Origin: Gonatopus flavifemur
Lineage: Eukaryota; Arthropoda; Insecta; Hymenoptera; Dryinidae
Direction: 5' to 3'
DNA: 64,000 nt
Assembly (NCBI GenBank): GCA_018340375.1
Contig: JAFFJZ010000003.1
Location: forward strand, 16,554,001 to 16,618,000
The position numbers were made by a program, and so were the translations under genes. Below the pieces are notes generated by a model that did not search any database, was not told the origin of the DNA, and saw only the letters and a list, made by a program, of their open reading frames with translations. This document shows, one piece after another, positions 15,001-25,316 of the stretch; position 1 is the first letter of the stretch, and every line of letters begins with the position of its first letter.

Positions 15001-18000
15001 AGAAAATTGGGAAACGGAAAAATATCACAGTATTCCAATTCGTTCTTGAATTTTTTTCTCTATTTCTTTTTCTTTCATAAGAAATATGTAATATCAAGGA
15101 AAGAGATATTAAGTACGCCTTCCTAGCCAGCAACATCCGTATTCGCATGGTTATAAAAGACACAATCCGAGATCTTGCTCTCTTTTCTCCCGTTAAATGT
15201 GTGACTTCACTTTATTCTATTCATCAGAATGTTATGCTTTCTTCTTTGTTACGTCTCTTCTTTGTTCTTTTCTGCATATGTAGTTCGTTCCCTCGTCCTT
15301 TCTGTTTTACCCTCTTGAGAAAAGAGAAACGCATGTCCCTTGTACGTTTGCTACACACGTGGAATACATGGTTGTCACTTCGGCAAACTGTAGAAAGCAT
15401 TTGAAAAGCACATTTAACTTTAAGAGGATATCACACTGTAAAGCAACATGACCTATCCTCCACCCGCCACTTTCTCGCCTAATATTGTGTGAAACAAAAG
15501 GTTTTTGAAGTCCTTCCTCTTTCCATTCGGTCTAAAGTTATCTCGTCTATGAAGTACTTTGAATCTTTCGTGTTTCAGTTTGGACAGGTTTAGAATTCAC
15601 TTGAATCTATCGATTTCTCGTAACGGCATCCGAAGTTATGTAAATGAACGAATAAATGATCGTATCGTTTCAAGAAATATAAGGAAAACTTGAGAACCAT
15701 GTGTATTCAAATGTCTAGAAAAACGTATCATAAACGTACAATGGAATATTGAATATTTCTTGTGAGAAATAGTCATGCGAGGGTGAAAAACAACGTGCTC
15801 TAAAAATAGTTCTTGAACACGCAATTAGTTCATTCACAATGCAAATTGCAAGGAGTTGATTGATTTGAAAAGTCAATAGCCGCTGGCTAACTTCTCAGGA
15901 TTTACGAACCAACATGTGATTCGCGTTGTGTCACCTTTTTCAGTTCAATTCGATATTCTCGTATACATGTTTTTGGCCCTTGAAACAAAGAATCTTTGTT
16001 TTTCGAGAAAGTTGCATACAACGTATGTTGATTTCACAATCGTGTTTTGAAAGACGATTTCAGGAGTTTGATATTGATCTTGGAAAGTGAAACAACTGGA
16101 ATACCTCAATCTGTTTCAAGACCATCCTATCGACTACGGTTCTGTAAAAAATGCCCTGTGATTCCCCAATCATGCGACGATTCAACATTTCTCCTTCTAA
16201 TGCGACATGAACAGATGTAATATAATTAGTACAGAGTTTCATAGTTTCATTTCAAATAATACCAGGAGAATTGACGTTGATTAAGATTTGGAATAATATT
16301 GAATTGCCTTGAACGTGTAGGATAGAATACCGTAACGTGATGCGAATGATGTTCGTACCGCAACAACCATTCATTTATTAATTTGTCCACACTCGTGTTG
16401 AACTACAGAATCAGGTTGTCGTGTAATAAACGACGTAACAACAATCTACGTCAAATTATATTCCACGATTGTTCCGATTGAAATCTTTTGTGCTAGTCAA
16501 TTTCCTTTGTTCTAAACTTTCAATTCACTTTGACGTCATTATTCATGGTAGACATTGACTCCTTTTTCTTTGAATGAACAATACTGAAACGTTTGTCACG
16601 CGACGTCTGAAAATAAACTAAAAATCGATGCATAATTTCTAGATTGAGCGTCACAAGAATTGCGCGGCGTATCTATCGATAAATTGATTCAAAGATCCAT
16701 CAAAGTAGCCACGCTCTGCCACTATATTAGAGGGAATGAATATTCAACGGTATTCGATGAATACCAGTTATTTGATTACCACAACCACGTAATAAATATG
16801 GAACGCAAATGAAAGAGAAAAATAATCACCAAACGAAAGATGCGATATTGCTCAGAAATTTTAATATTATCATTCAGACTACAAAATTTTGGTTTTGATT
16901 TTCCTGAATTTGTTCTGTGTTTATCTTCTGATTTGAAAAATGTGAATAATTCGAATGATATTGAATATGCAAAAAGTTATTCAAGAGGAAGAAAGAATAT
17001 CTAAAATCATTATTTTAGTGCTATTCATATGAAGAAAACTCAAATATAATTTGAATTGAACAGTAATATTCATTAATCGAAAACTCGATTCCAAATTCAA
17101 ATTTCAGGCATTAAGCACCCACCACCCAAATCCCTAATCACGACTAGTTCTTGTCGACAATAGTTCAAACTCTTGATGCAATAAATTGTATTATTCCACA
17201 CAAACAATTCCTTCATCGAATATGCATGCGCAACATCAGGGAGGTTTTGTTCTTCGTATCAGCGCATAAATCATGATCCTTCGGCAATATGAAACAAATT
17301 TCTTCCTATGTTGCTACTCGTAACGACACATTTACGAATCACTTGTATACGATCATGGAAAACACCAAACCAGCGAGCTCTTAAAAGAACGAATTTCATC
17401 AATAGATTTCATTTTATTCGTTTCGATTCTGTTGCTCCTTTTCTGTCGCCTCCGTTATTTCTTTTACTTTCTTTTTTCAACTTTGCAGTCTGCCTCTCGC
17501 TTCACTTCCCACTGCATCCTAATGGGAAAAATACACGTGCACATTGGTGAATGTCCAATGCGTTCTGCTCCTTTGCTGTATTCCAAAAGGTACGGGCCAG
17601 AGGAATAAAACTCCCAGAGAGCGCCACGGTGCGGGGAAAAAGCATTAGTTTCGTTGACCGATTCCTTGAATATTCAAAGTAAATATTAAAATCTCAAGTC
17701 AGATGGGGATTTTCACGTGTTTTATGAAATTTTACTTTTTTCTTGATCGAATTTTATGAAATCTAGTTAACTTCATTTTACTCGACGACAAATGGAAATT
17801 CATTCCAATGTTTCTATTACGTTCAAAAGTTACGTATGATGGCAGAACTTTTCAATGCATTTCCATCTGTAGTCGAATAATACGATGTCGAAAAAGATTT
17901 TCAAATTCATTGAAAAGCCACTATATTCTCGTTTTACTCAACTTTGACTCATTATTCGTCGATCAGTTTTCTCCGTGTATAGATTTTGGGTTCCAAGAAG

Positions 18001-18415
18001 CAAACAATTCGACTAAACACTTTTTTATTCCACGAACTGAAATGTTTATCTTCCATTACTCCGATACACTGCTTCATACAACTAATGATTGATAGTTACA
18101 AATTTATCGTATTATTGATTCAAACTTATGGCTGAATCTTCTACAGGCCAGGATTGCAAAAATAACAACACGTTTAAACATAGTTTTTTGGGTTCAAACC
18201 TGGTTTTTTTGTATTAAATGTAGTTTTTCCAACCTGAACAAGGAATTTTCTATTTTCAAGGTTGTAGGGATTTTTTTATAACTATGAGTTTCAATCCTCA
18301 CTAATGAAGAAAATCCTCACCATTCACATACAAAACATACAGTGCCTTGTTGGAGGGGAGAATCACACTCCTGATCTAAAGCTGAAAATCTGAAGGTATT
18401 TGAATATGTATTTTA
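1..18415. other. Non-coding block, no gene recognised
   Basis: This block is AT-rich DNA with frequent stops in all frames. The longest open stretch (207-680, plus strand) has low-complexity, arginine/serine/lysine-rich content and no recognisable domain. Short patches richer in CpG and pyrimidine runs lie near 1,900-2,520 and 7,400-7,850, and could be promoter-like or enhancer DNA, but no initiator, TATA box or splice pattern is convincing. A good donor-like site (GTG|GTAAGTA) occurs at 582/583 without a matching acceptor that I can defend. The block could be intergenic DNA or an intron of a gene beginning outside the window. The sequence alone does not decide. Confidence 0.6.
11008..11023. 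repeat. Perfect 16-bp palindrome
   Basis: CCTTCCTGCAGGAAGG reads identically on both strands. It contains two divergent GGAA cores, the core recognised by ETS-family factors, so it could be a paired binding site. A palindrome of this length without AT low complexity is uncommon but may be chance in a 64-kb window. Confidence 0.5.
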
Positions 18416-18637
18416 CACTGGAAAAAATATTTATTTGTAGAAATTAAATATTCAATTAGAAGTAAAAACTGATTACTAGTGGCGGATAAATTATTTATTC
18501 AGAAGACCCATTTATTTGGAGCAAGCATTCCATTATTTGATTCGATTAAATATTTCATTTATCCTAAGAAATGTTTTATATGGAGAGGACAAATGAACTA
18601 TTTATTTGGTTGGAAGGAAATTTTTTTATTCAGTGTA
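18416..18637. mobile_element. Candidate CACTG-ended MITE with TA flanks
   Basis: The left end reads TA|CACTGGAAAAAATATTT (from 18,416). The right end, read on the minus strand, is TA|CACTGAATAAAAAAATTT (from 18,637). The first five bases match exactly and the following A/T-rich bases match loosely. Both ends are flanked by TA, the target-site duplication expected for Tc1/mariner-type insertions. The interior is about 220 bp, has no coding capacity, and is rich in repeated ATTTATT motifs of both orientations. A non-autonomous Tc1/mariner-like element is the likely class. Because most of the terminal match is A/T-rich, chance cannot be excluded. Confidence 0.35.
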
Positions 18638-19325
18638 AACAATTTATGTGGTGGAAATTGGTTTTATATTACTTTGAGAGACAGAAATTATAAACATCGG
18701 TATCACAATATTTCAAATTCCTTGTGAAGGCACAGTAAAACAAAACAGTAATCTTCACCTTTATTTAGTTACAATAATACCTCACTTAATTCGATTCAAT
18801 ATTTAACATATTCAATTGATAATATATTTCAAATGGAGCATGAAAAATTGAAACGGATCTGTAAAACAATGATAAATTAATTTATCGAATATTATAATAT
18901 AATATATCATCAAAGATATAATATATCTGTGATGAACATTTTTATTGAAAATTGTGTAAAGAAAAACCAATTTCTCATGCTCCGTGGGCAGAAACAATCA
19001 TCAATTATTTCGAACTCTTTTCAAACTGTTCTGTTGCATAAGATACAATCTCATATGATATTTTGAAGTGATTTTGGCAATTTTAAACATTGTTGTAGAA
19101 TTCTACAATGACTTGAAAAAACATTATTTTCTTGTTGTGAAAGAAGTAATCGTTATAATGATTATCTGTTTCGTTATCACAGATACCCGTTTAGTTTTCA
19201 CAACGGTACATGTGAATAATGATTTTTTCCCGTGCATTTCCGTTTTCCACTACATAAAATGATCCTACAACTATCAACAATACAGATAATGAAAGTTTAT
19301 TGGTGAAAAATAATAATACGAATAT

Positions 19326-19345
19326 TTCCACATTGAATTGTGGAA
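19326..19345. repeat. Hairpin, 7-bp perfect stem
   Basis: TTCCACA and TGTGGAA flank a 6-base loop. It lies immediately upstream of the palindrome at 19,354-19,367, so the two structures sit almost back to back. No function is implied, and this may be part of an old repeat. Confidence 0.5.
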
Positions 19346-19353
19346 AAAACCAC

Positions 19354-19367
19354 TTGGTTTAAACCAA
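19354..19367. repeat. Perfect 14-bp palindrome
   Basis: TTGGTTTAAACCAA is self-complementary over its full length and lies 8 bases after a separate hairpin. It may be the remains of a repeat terminus or a dimeric factor site. Confidence 0.45.
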
Positions 19368-19939
19368 ACAACCCTGCTACAGGCTGAGTAGAGAATCTTC
19401 AAAACTAAGTACAATTTATATTTCAACTATATTGAATATTGAATTATATATAAATTATGTAAGATTTTCCGAAATGCTCTATTCAGAAGTTGAAATGAGC
19501 TCGACGCGACTGGAAATGATTCGTGGCATTCCCTGAACGCTTTTCATCGACGTCCCAGGGTCCTGGTGAGATCGAGAAAATGCCACAAATCATTTGCAGA
19601 CGGATTGAGATAGTTTCAATTTGAAGGGATCATTTTAGATACTTTTCCTGTAATCATTTTTCGAACATACGATTGTAACAACAGTGTCTCGAACGAAACA
19701 AAGTTTTGGACTAACTATTATAGAACAATTAAAAATTAACTAATAATGATTAATATTCAGTTTTGTCAGAGTAATGGTAAAAAATCATCATCGAATAACG
19801 TCGTGAAAAACTGTTCTTTGCATGTAACTGGATTGCTCTAACATCAATTGAAGATACCCTGCTAAAAATGTCAGAGAAAATTAGACAAACCTGAGTAGAA
19901 AAATCTTCAGAATTTTATATAATTTATGTACAATTCAGA

Positions 19940-19951
19940 ATAGTTTATATA
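19940..19951 (-). repeat. Dispersed AT-rich repeat, inverted copy
   Basis: The core ATAGTTTATATA is the reverse complement of the core shared by the copies at 21,395 and 24,306. It sits within an AT-rich stretch at about 19,905-19,975 that abuts the left end of the fold-back element. Confidence 0.4.
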
Positions 19952-19974
19952 TAAGTTGTATATGAATTATATAT

Positions 19975-20119
19975 GTTACCGGCACAACCCGAAGTTCAGG
20001 CATTTCGGGAAATGCCCAAGATTTTAGGTAATACCTGAGAATGCCTGAAAAGATTCATAGGCATTTCGCGAATTGCCCAACTTTATTTAGGCAAATTGAG
20101 AAAATTGATTGAAAGATTC
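19975..20119 (+). repeat. Left terminal inverted repeat of the fold-back element
   Basis: The outer end begins GTTACCGGCACAACCCGAAG and the inner end is GATTGAAAGATTC. It pairs with the right arm across most of its length. It carries an 8-bp-stem hairpin (GGCATTTC/GAAATGCC) that the right arm has lost through a small deletion. Confidence 0.85.
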
Positions 20120-20730
20120 GAATTAGTTAAACTTCATTGTTTAAAATTTCCAAATTTCCAAATCACTGGAAGTTGAAATTATACATAATCTCAAAATTCC
20201 GATTCCAGATGTTGACATGGAAAAGAGCGATTCGAAAAATGTGATTCAAGTAGTTCTGGAAAAAAAATATGAACTCTATAAAATCAGAACCAGATACCAG
20301 GAATAGGCGATATCGATATTTCTTACAGAATTATTCTTATACTCGTTTTTGAAAAAATTCAAAACTGATGATGATTTGATCTGCAGGTCTGAATTTCACG
20401 AACGTAAAAGTAAGTTTCTTAACGCGCAAGAAGTACTATTGAATAAAATGATCTCCTTGTGATCAACTGCGACACAGTAATATTGAATACATCAGGACAA
20501 GGATTTTTCCGCTGCAACTGTCAAAAGTCTTGTCGATTTGAGAAGATGTTTGTGTAGATGGAATAACATGTTGTGCAATTCCAAATGCCATAATAGTTCA
20601 ACATTTTCCGCTAAACTTGTCCAATAACAATTTATATGAACGAATTATAATTTTATCATGACATGACATTGAATTACTATGAATATAGAATTGTTGAACA
20701 TTAAAAAATATTTTTTACGGCCACATCAGT

Positions 20731-20865
20731 GAATCTTTTAATCAATTTTCTCAATTTGCCTGAATGGCTTTGGGCAATTCGCCGAATGCCTATGAATCTC
20801 CAGGCATTTTCGGGTATTACCTAAAATTCTAGGTAAATGCCTGGACTTTGGATTTTATCGATAAC
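20731..20865 (-). repeat. Right terminal inverted repeat of the fold-back element
   Basis: Read on the minus strand it begins GTTATCGATAAAATCCAAAG and ends GATTAAAAGATTC, parallel to the left arm. It is about ten bases shorter than the left arm, with the gap in the outermost hairpin block. The divergence suggests an old insertion, or a family in which arms are not homogenised. Confidence 0.85.
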
Positions 20866-21394
20866 ATATACAATTTAAAAAACCTCTTCACTCGGGAAAC
20901 TGAATCAAAATTTAATACGATTTGTTTTCCCTTTCATCTTTCCTCCTCTGAAATGTTTTGGTTTGGTGTGAATATGAAGTCAAAAACCCTCACGTAATTA
21001 TTCAAAAATAACACCGTTTTTATGTGCCCAATTCGGAATTATTGATAAATGACGTTGTGCTTTTTCCAATGCAATTTTCATTGTGCAAAAACACAATGGC
21101 TCTCAATATTGTTGAAAAATTCTTTGAATAATAATTCGTCTGATTAAATTCACGTTGTAAAATCATTCGAGCATCAATGTTCTTAAGCGAGTTTTTTTAT
21201 AGTCGAGAATTGTGGGGTTATGGATCGTTTTGGACGTCTCTTAAACATTGGATATCATGTATTGTACGTCAATTCAAGTTCGAACCATGCGATCAAAACT
21301 CACCACGAACTGAAAAAAGAAACTGTTCTTCATTTTATCTTCTATAAAACTATTGAAAATTATATATAATTCTTCTAGAATTATATAAAAAGTA

Positions 21395-21406
21395 TATATA
21401 AACTAT
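21395..21406 (+). repeat. Dispersed AT-rich repeat
   Basis: The core TATATAAACTAT lies inside an AT-rich tract (about 21,340-21,440) containing several GAATTATATA-like words in both orientations. The copy near 24,306 shares the core and its neighbourhood. The tract may be a low-complexity family or the remnant of an AT-rich MITE. Confidence 0.4.
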
Positions 21407-21456
21407 ATAAAATTCTATATGAATTATATATAATTTTGAGAATTTTCCACTGTTCT

Positions 21457-22263
21457 TCACTTATAAGTGGTGATTTGTAAGTTCCCGTCCAGGCAAAGTT
21501 CAAACCTCATTAAAGCTATCCTAGAATCAAGTGCGCGTATACCATAGATACATACTTCATACATAATGTCTATGAACTCTAATTTTAGATACAACGTTGC
21601 TTTGAAGAACTTCCGAGATCTCAACATACTACAATCGATTAAAGAAAATGCCATCGAATCTTCTCCCTCAGACAAACGTAAATATCCAAGAAACCTCGAG
21701 AATCACATGAAAGTTACAATGACGTCACCGTTGGAATAGAACCGTCATTCTTTCCCTGCAATGATATCATCCCTATGACGTTATCGGAACTGAATCGAGG
21801 TATTGAATTATACTTTGCACACGTTATCGTGTCTATACCCTTTACGAAGAATCCGAGTTTTGAATCACTGATGGGAACATATGCGATTCTAAACAAGAAT
21901 TCTTGTTGCTTTCCGGAGAAATCGGAGATTCCGACCAAACGAAATTAGAAAATTCCCAACGAGAGTTGTTCAAAAAAATGAAGTCGATCGAAAAAGATAC
22001 CAGAGAAAACATATCTTCTTCTTTTTGTTCCCCAGGTTAGGATTTTGTGAAATCAAATATCGTGTGTGTAACAGCGAGGAAAGGGCGTAAAGGACCGCAT
22101 CGATATCTCGATGACCAAGCCCAGGGTTTCTTTTTTTCAATAAATCTTCTATCCACCTCCATCCTTTTATACCTGTCTCCATGCCCATAATTTTCTGCCA
22201 TGATATTTCAGTATGTAGTTTCACAATACCAATAATCTTCCTGGTAATCTCCATAACACTCAT
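21457..22263 (-). pseudogene. Cluster of three protein-like minus-strand open stretches, possible decayed gene
   Basis: Three open stretches lie head to tail on the minus strand. From upstream to downstream they are 22,263-21,970 (97 codons, begins ATG, rich in K, E, W and G), 21,938-21,714 (about 74 codons) and 21,675-21,457 (about 72 codons). The first and third share a frame and the middle one is shifted. Their composition looks less like random AT-rich translation than most frames in the window. No domain or family is recognised, and no acceptor/donor pairs link them convincingly. They could be a frameshifted pseudogene, an old insertion from a mobile element or virus, or chance, since frames of this length are expected several times per window. 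Confidence is low. Confidence 0.15.
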
Positions 22264-22479
22264 CTATCTTCTATCCGCTCTCCATCTTCTTTTAATTGCC
22301 TGCTAGGCGTATGATTTATATGTGTATAAATATCTTAAACTATAAGCATACCTTGTTATTTCTTGTCTAATGAAAGCGTAATCGAATGAAACAACAAACA
22401 TTATATTACTAAAAAACACAACGTAACCCGAATAGAGTATTACGACTAAAGCATACGTAAATCCTAGTCAAAATCCGTA

Positions 22480-23129
22480 GCGCATGATAATAAAGGGTAC
22501 GAACACGAGATACAATGATCTCTCTTTTCTTCCGAACGATGTGCGATGTGCGATTCCACTCTCCGGCATCGTTGTATTCTCCCCTTCTCCGGCTCTCCCG
22601 ATCTATTCTTTCTTCTCCTCTTCGTCCCTTCTCCACCCCTGTCGCTCACTCTTGATTGCACCCTCGTGAAAGAAGTCTACCGCTTCACGCACCAAAAAAG
22701 AAAAGGAAGACCCAACGAGACGACGAGAGAGACTCAGTGGGGAGAATCCAGAGAGGGGTTGGCGATGTTAACGTCGGCGTCGAAGAGGAAGGGATAGGAT
22801 TGAAGGTGAAGAGGGGATAGTCGAGGAACGAAGGCTTGGATCATTTGCAGTAGAATTCGGAGCAACAGTCTGCCGCGCGCCACCAAGAAGTGAGTGTTGG
22901 TCTCAATCGACTAGATTGAAATATGAATGACAAATTTTGATTTTCCGCGAATGGCGCGATGGTGAATGAAATATTTCGATTCTCGTAGTTCCGGGTACGG
23001 TATACAAGAAAGTGGGTGTGTGCGAATTTTTTTTTTTTTGTTGCGACAATCAGTGACAAATCAGTCTGTGTTCCATTGATACAAATATGTTGAGTGATTT
23101 TGTTTGTTATTTTTGTTTTTCTGTTCTCA
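22480..23129 (+). promoter_or_regulatory. Candidate promoter region
   Basis: Base content shifts here to a mixed CpG/pyrimidine-rich and then purine-rich stretch (about 22,500-22,900), in contrast to the AT-rich surroundings. It lies directly upstream of the proposed non-coding first exon. TCAGT/CAGT initiator-like words occur near 23,050-23,070 and at about 23,128. No TATA box is clear. An alternative donor-like GTGAGTG at about 22,888 means transcription could start further upstream than I place it. The assignment rests on composition and on the downstream exon model. Confidence 0.25.
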
Positions 23130-23233
23130 GTTGGTTTATCTGTCATTTGTGTTGAAGAAGTTAGGTTTTGTTGTGTTTATGCGTTGACATTGTGCGGAGG
23201 TGGAGGAGTGCGATCATGAGCATTTGACGGAAC

Positions 23234-23267
23234 AGTAGTAGTGGTAGTAGTAGTAGTAGTAGTAGTA
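23234..23267 (+). repeat. (AGT)n microsatellite in candidate 5' UTR
   Basis: About eleven AGT/GTA units with one GTG interruption. If transcribed, it would lie about 430 bases upstream of the first-exon donor. Length polymorphism is likely. Confidence 0.9.
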
Positions 23268-23305
23268 TCTGCTGGGGGATCGATCATCCATATCCAAACG
23301 CTTGT

Positions 23306-23464
23306 ATGGATCGTATGGTTTGTCGTTATCGTCGTTATTCGACGTTATACCATACTCAGGATCAAGGACCGACGGTTTGGTCAACGACTGTCGGTCAGCT
23401 TGAATCTAAGCTTCCAAAGCATCCGTCGGGTTTAGGTCATACAAAGAACCATACGAGTCGGTGA
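23306..23464 (+). other. Upstream ORF, 52 codons, in candidate 5' UTR
   Basis: The frame opens with ATG-GAT-CGT-ATG and closes at TGA (23,462-23,464). The product would be 52 residues, basic near the start (CRYRRY), followed by a polar S/T/H/K-rich tail, with no signal peptide or membrane segment. It is the longest ORF inside the proposed first exon and is out of frame with the main start codon. It could reduce translation of the main frame or encode a small peptide. It is also within what chance allows for a mixed-composition stretch. Confidence 0.2.
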
Positions 23465-24305
23465 TCTACGGTGAACTTGGATCCGGGTTTCTTACCACAA
23501 CCATTACAGTGAAAAGTCATATAAGTGGAGAATAAGGGATTTTTCCGAGTGTTGTTGTTGCTGTTGTTGGTGTTCTTGAGTGCTCTTGTGCCAAGTGCAC
23601 GGTGGAAATATTTCCTCCGTAAACGAAGACAATCCGAAATCTATACAAATGTTGTCGTAGCACCAGATCGAGCGAATCAACCATCTCTATCTTGAGGTAG
23701 GATATTGATGTGCAGACATTTTTAGGGATTCCATCTTTCGATGGTCGTTGATCGTCAGTCTTTTTAATTTTCGAATGAGTATAACTGACAGGAAATGCAA
23801 TTTGTAAGAAATGAAACTGAAGACCTCCTTATATTGCGGTCTAATTACGCAGCGCATGTAAGCAGAATGGCAGAAGTCAATTGGCAAGAGATATCATGTG
23901 GTCATAAATGATGGATATGAAATGACATATGATCCGTCTTCCGTATAAAGTTTCTCTGTGAAGAAAACCATAATTCACCGTTTAGAATGATCGTTATCGA
24001 GTGCAACCCATTATCCAAGTTACACATGACATTTTAACAAAACTCCGGATGGGTCCAAATAATTTGGCATATCAAAGTGTACCTCCTATCTCACATTCAC
24101 CCATCGTACCAACATCTCGTTTTGATGTTCAATCAAAGTAGCTGTATTGCTTAGGGTATTTCAACTGACAATCTTCATTATAAACCCCTCTTCACGTGTA
24201 CACGATCATCCCGTAATTTACAACTCCATTATATCATCTGAGGCTAAACAATATACAATATACCGTGCGAAATTGCACGATTTTGTAACAATTATATAGA
24301 ATTTC

Positions 24306-24317
24306 TATATAAACTAT
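24306..24317 (+). repeat. Dispersed AT-rich repeat
   Basis: The same TATATAAACTAT core lies in an AT-rich tract (about 24,285-24,345), flanked by AATTATATA-like words as in the 21.4-kb copy. It falls inside the proposed first intron. Confidence 0.4.
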
Positions 24318-25301
24318 ATATACAAATTATATATAATAATTTCTATTCCATGTTCATTCTGGAATTGGTCAAACAATGTGAAACGAACACAATAAAATGG
24401 AAATCAAACAGATATTGACTGACGGAATCTTATTCCTACAGTCGGTACTGCAATGAAAATGAAATATCAGTCTCGTGTTGGTTCTTGTGTGAATGCAATT
24501 TTCGTACACGCAGGATATCCAAGGAAGAAATACCCAACTAATGTGATTTCGAAGGAATTCACTTTTCTCCACTGTGGGAGACTGAGGCTGCCAATATCTC
24601 AATTTAGACAAAAATTGACTCGAGGGGGTTTCGAAGAAAGCAATCGAATTGCGAAGTATTTCCCTCTACGTTGAGGGTAGGCCTTTCGCAAATGCGACAG
24701 TGATATCATTATAAATAATATTTTGTGAATATATCGAATCATTGAGATAACTCATTTTGTTAAAATAAATACATATTTTTCTATCCAATACAGTTTTCAT
24801 TATCAAAAATTTTACATTAATTTTCATATCACCTCGACAGCCGCATCATCTTTTTTCTCGCGAGTTACATGAATTTGCGAAATATGATCATAACGATGAT
24901 GAAAATCCCCAAGGCTTGATATTTCATTCAATATTTTTCACGATTAATTATGATGAGATTGATGTGCCCGTGAATAACCCGTACGATGAAAATTATGAAA
25001 ATATGGTTGGATTTTTTATTCTCTCATTGCCTTCGCGTCGGTGGCCCATGAGATTACCACTCAATAATTCTCATGACCTACTTCACTCTATTTACCTGGT
25101 GTAAAAAAATCGAATATCGCTAAATATTGAATTTTCCACCACGAATCTACATCATTGAAAACCGCAGCGTTGAGTTATAATCAAAATAAGACTCATCTCG
25201 GTGATGAATCGATTTTGTTCATCCGGAAAAAATAATTTAGATACAATCTCAATAAACTTTGATTAATGAATTCACCTAGGAGAGCAGTAAATTTATAATT
25301 C

Positions 25302-25316
25302 ATATATATATATATA
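25302..25316. repeat. (AT)n microsatellite
   Basis: Short uninterrupted AT dinucleotide run of about seven units. Confidence 0.9.

Larger units (their letters stand above)
18638..19974. other. AT-rich spacer between two candidate elements
   Basis: No gene is seen. The spacer holds a 7-bp-stem hairpin (19,326-19,345), a 14-bp palindrome TTGGTTTAAACCAA (19,354-19,367), and two related stretches (around 19,385-19,460 and 19,890-19,960). Both stretches contain CTGAGTAGA followed by AATCTTCA and then AT-rich DNA, which suggests a diverged local duplication or two copies of a short repeat. Confidence 0.5.
19975..20865. mobile_element. Fold-back DNA element with ~140-bp terminal inverted repeats
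   Basis: The two ends of this 891-bp segment are inverted copies of each other. The left arm spans 19,975-20,119 and the right arm 20,731-20,865. Shared blocks in matching order include CAGGCATTT, ATTTTAGGTAATACC, AATGCCTG, AGATTCATAGGCATT, CGAATTGCCCAA and AGGCAAATTGAGAAAATTGA. The left arm has about ten extra bases and scattered substitutions, so the arms have diverged. Each arm is itself made of sub-palindromes: GGCATTTC/GAAATGCC with a 2-base loop, an imperfect GGCATTTCGCGAATTGCC, and AGGTA-A-TACCT. The roughly 610-bp centre has no usable ORF. The flanks are ATAT on both sides, so the target duplication (TA, ATAT or none) is ambiguous. The structure fits a non-autonomous fold-back or MITE-type DNA transposon. 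The superfamily is not assigned. Confidence 0.85.
20866..22479. other. Non-coding block with AT-rich repeats and open minus-strand stretches
   Basis: The block contains an AT-rich repeat at about 21,340-21,440 (core TATATAAACTAT) that recurs near 24,300 and inverted near 19,945. It also holds a cluster of minus-strand open stretches between 21,457 and 22,263, described separately. No splice-supported gene is seen. Confidence 0.5.
23130..23696 (+). other. Candidate non-coding first exon (5' UTR)
   Basis: This GT-rich stretch ends at the donor CTTGAG|GTAGGA (23,696/23,697). It carries several upstream ATGs closed by early stops (for example ATG-AGC-ATT-TGA at about 23,216), a (GTA)n tract and a 52-codon upstream ORF. 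If spliced to the acceptor at 42,392/42,393, the reading frame of ATG 42,409 runs back through 74 bases of this exon to an in-frame TAA (23,620-23,622) with no intervening ATG, as expected of a 5' UTR. The 5' end is a guess based on an initiator-like CAGTTG. The donor is moderate, not consensus, and an alternative first exon elsewhere is possible. Confidence 0.35.
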
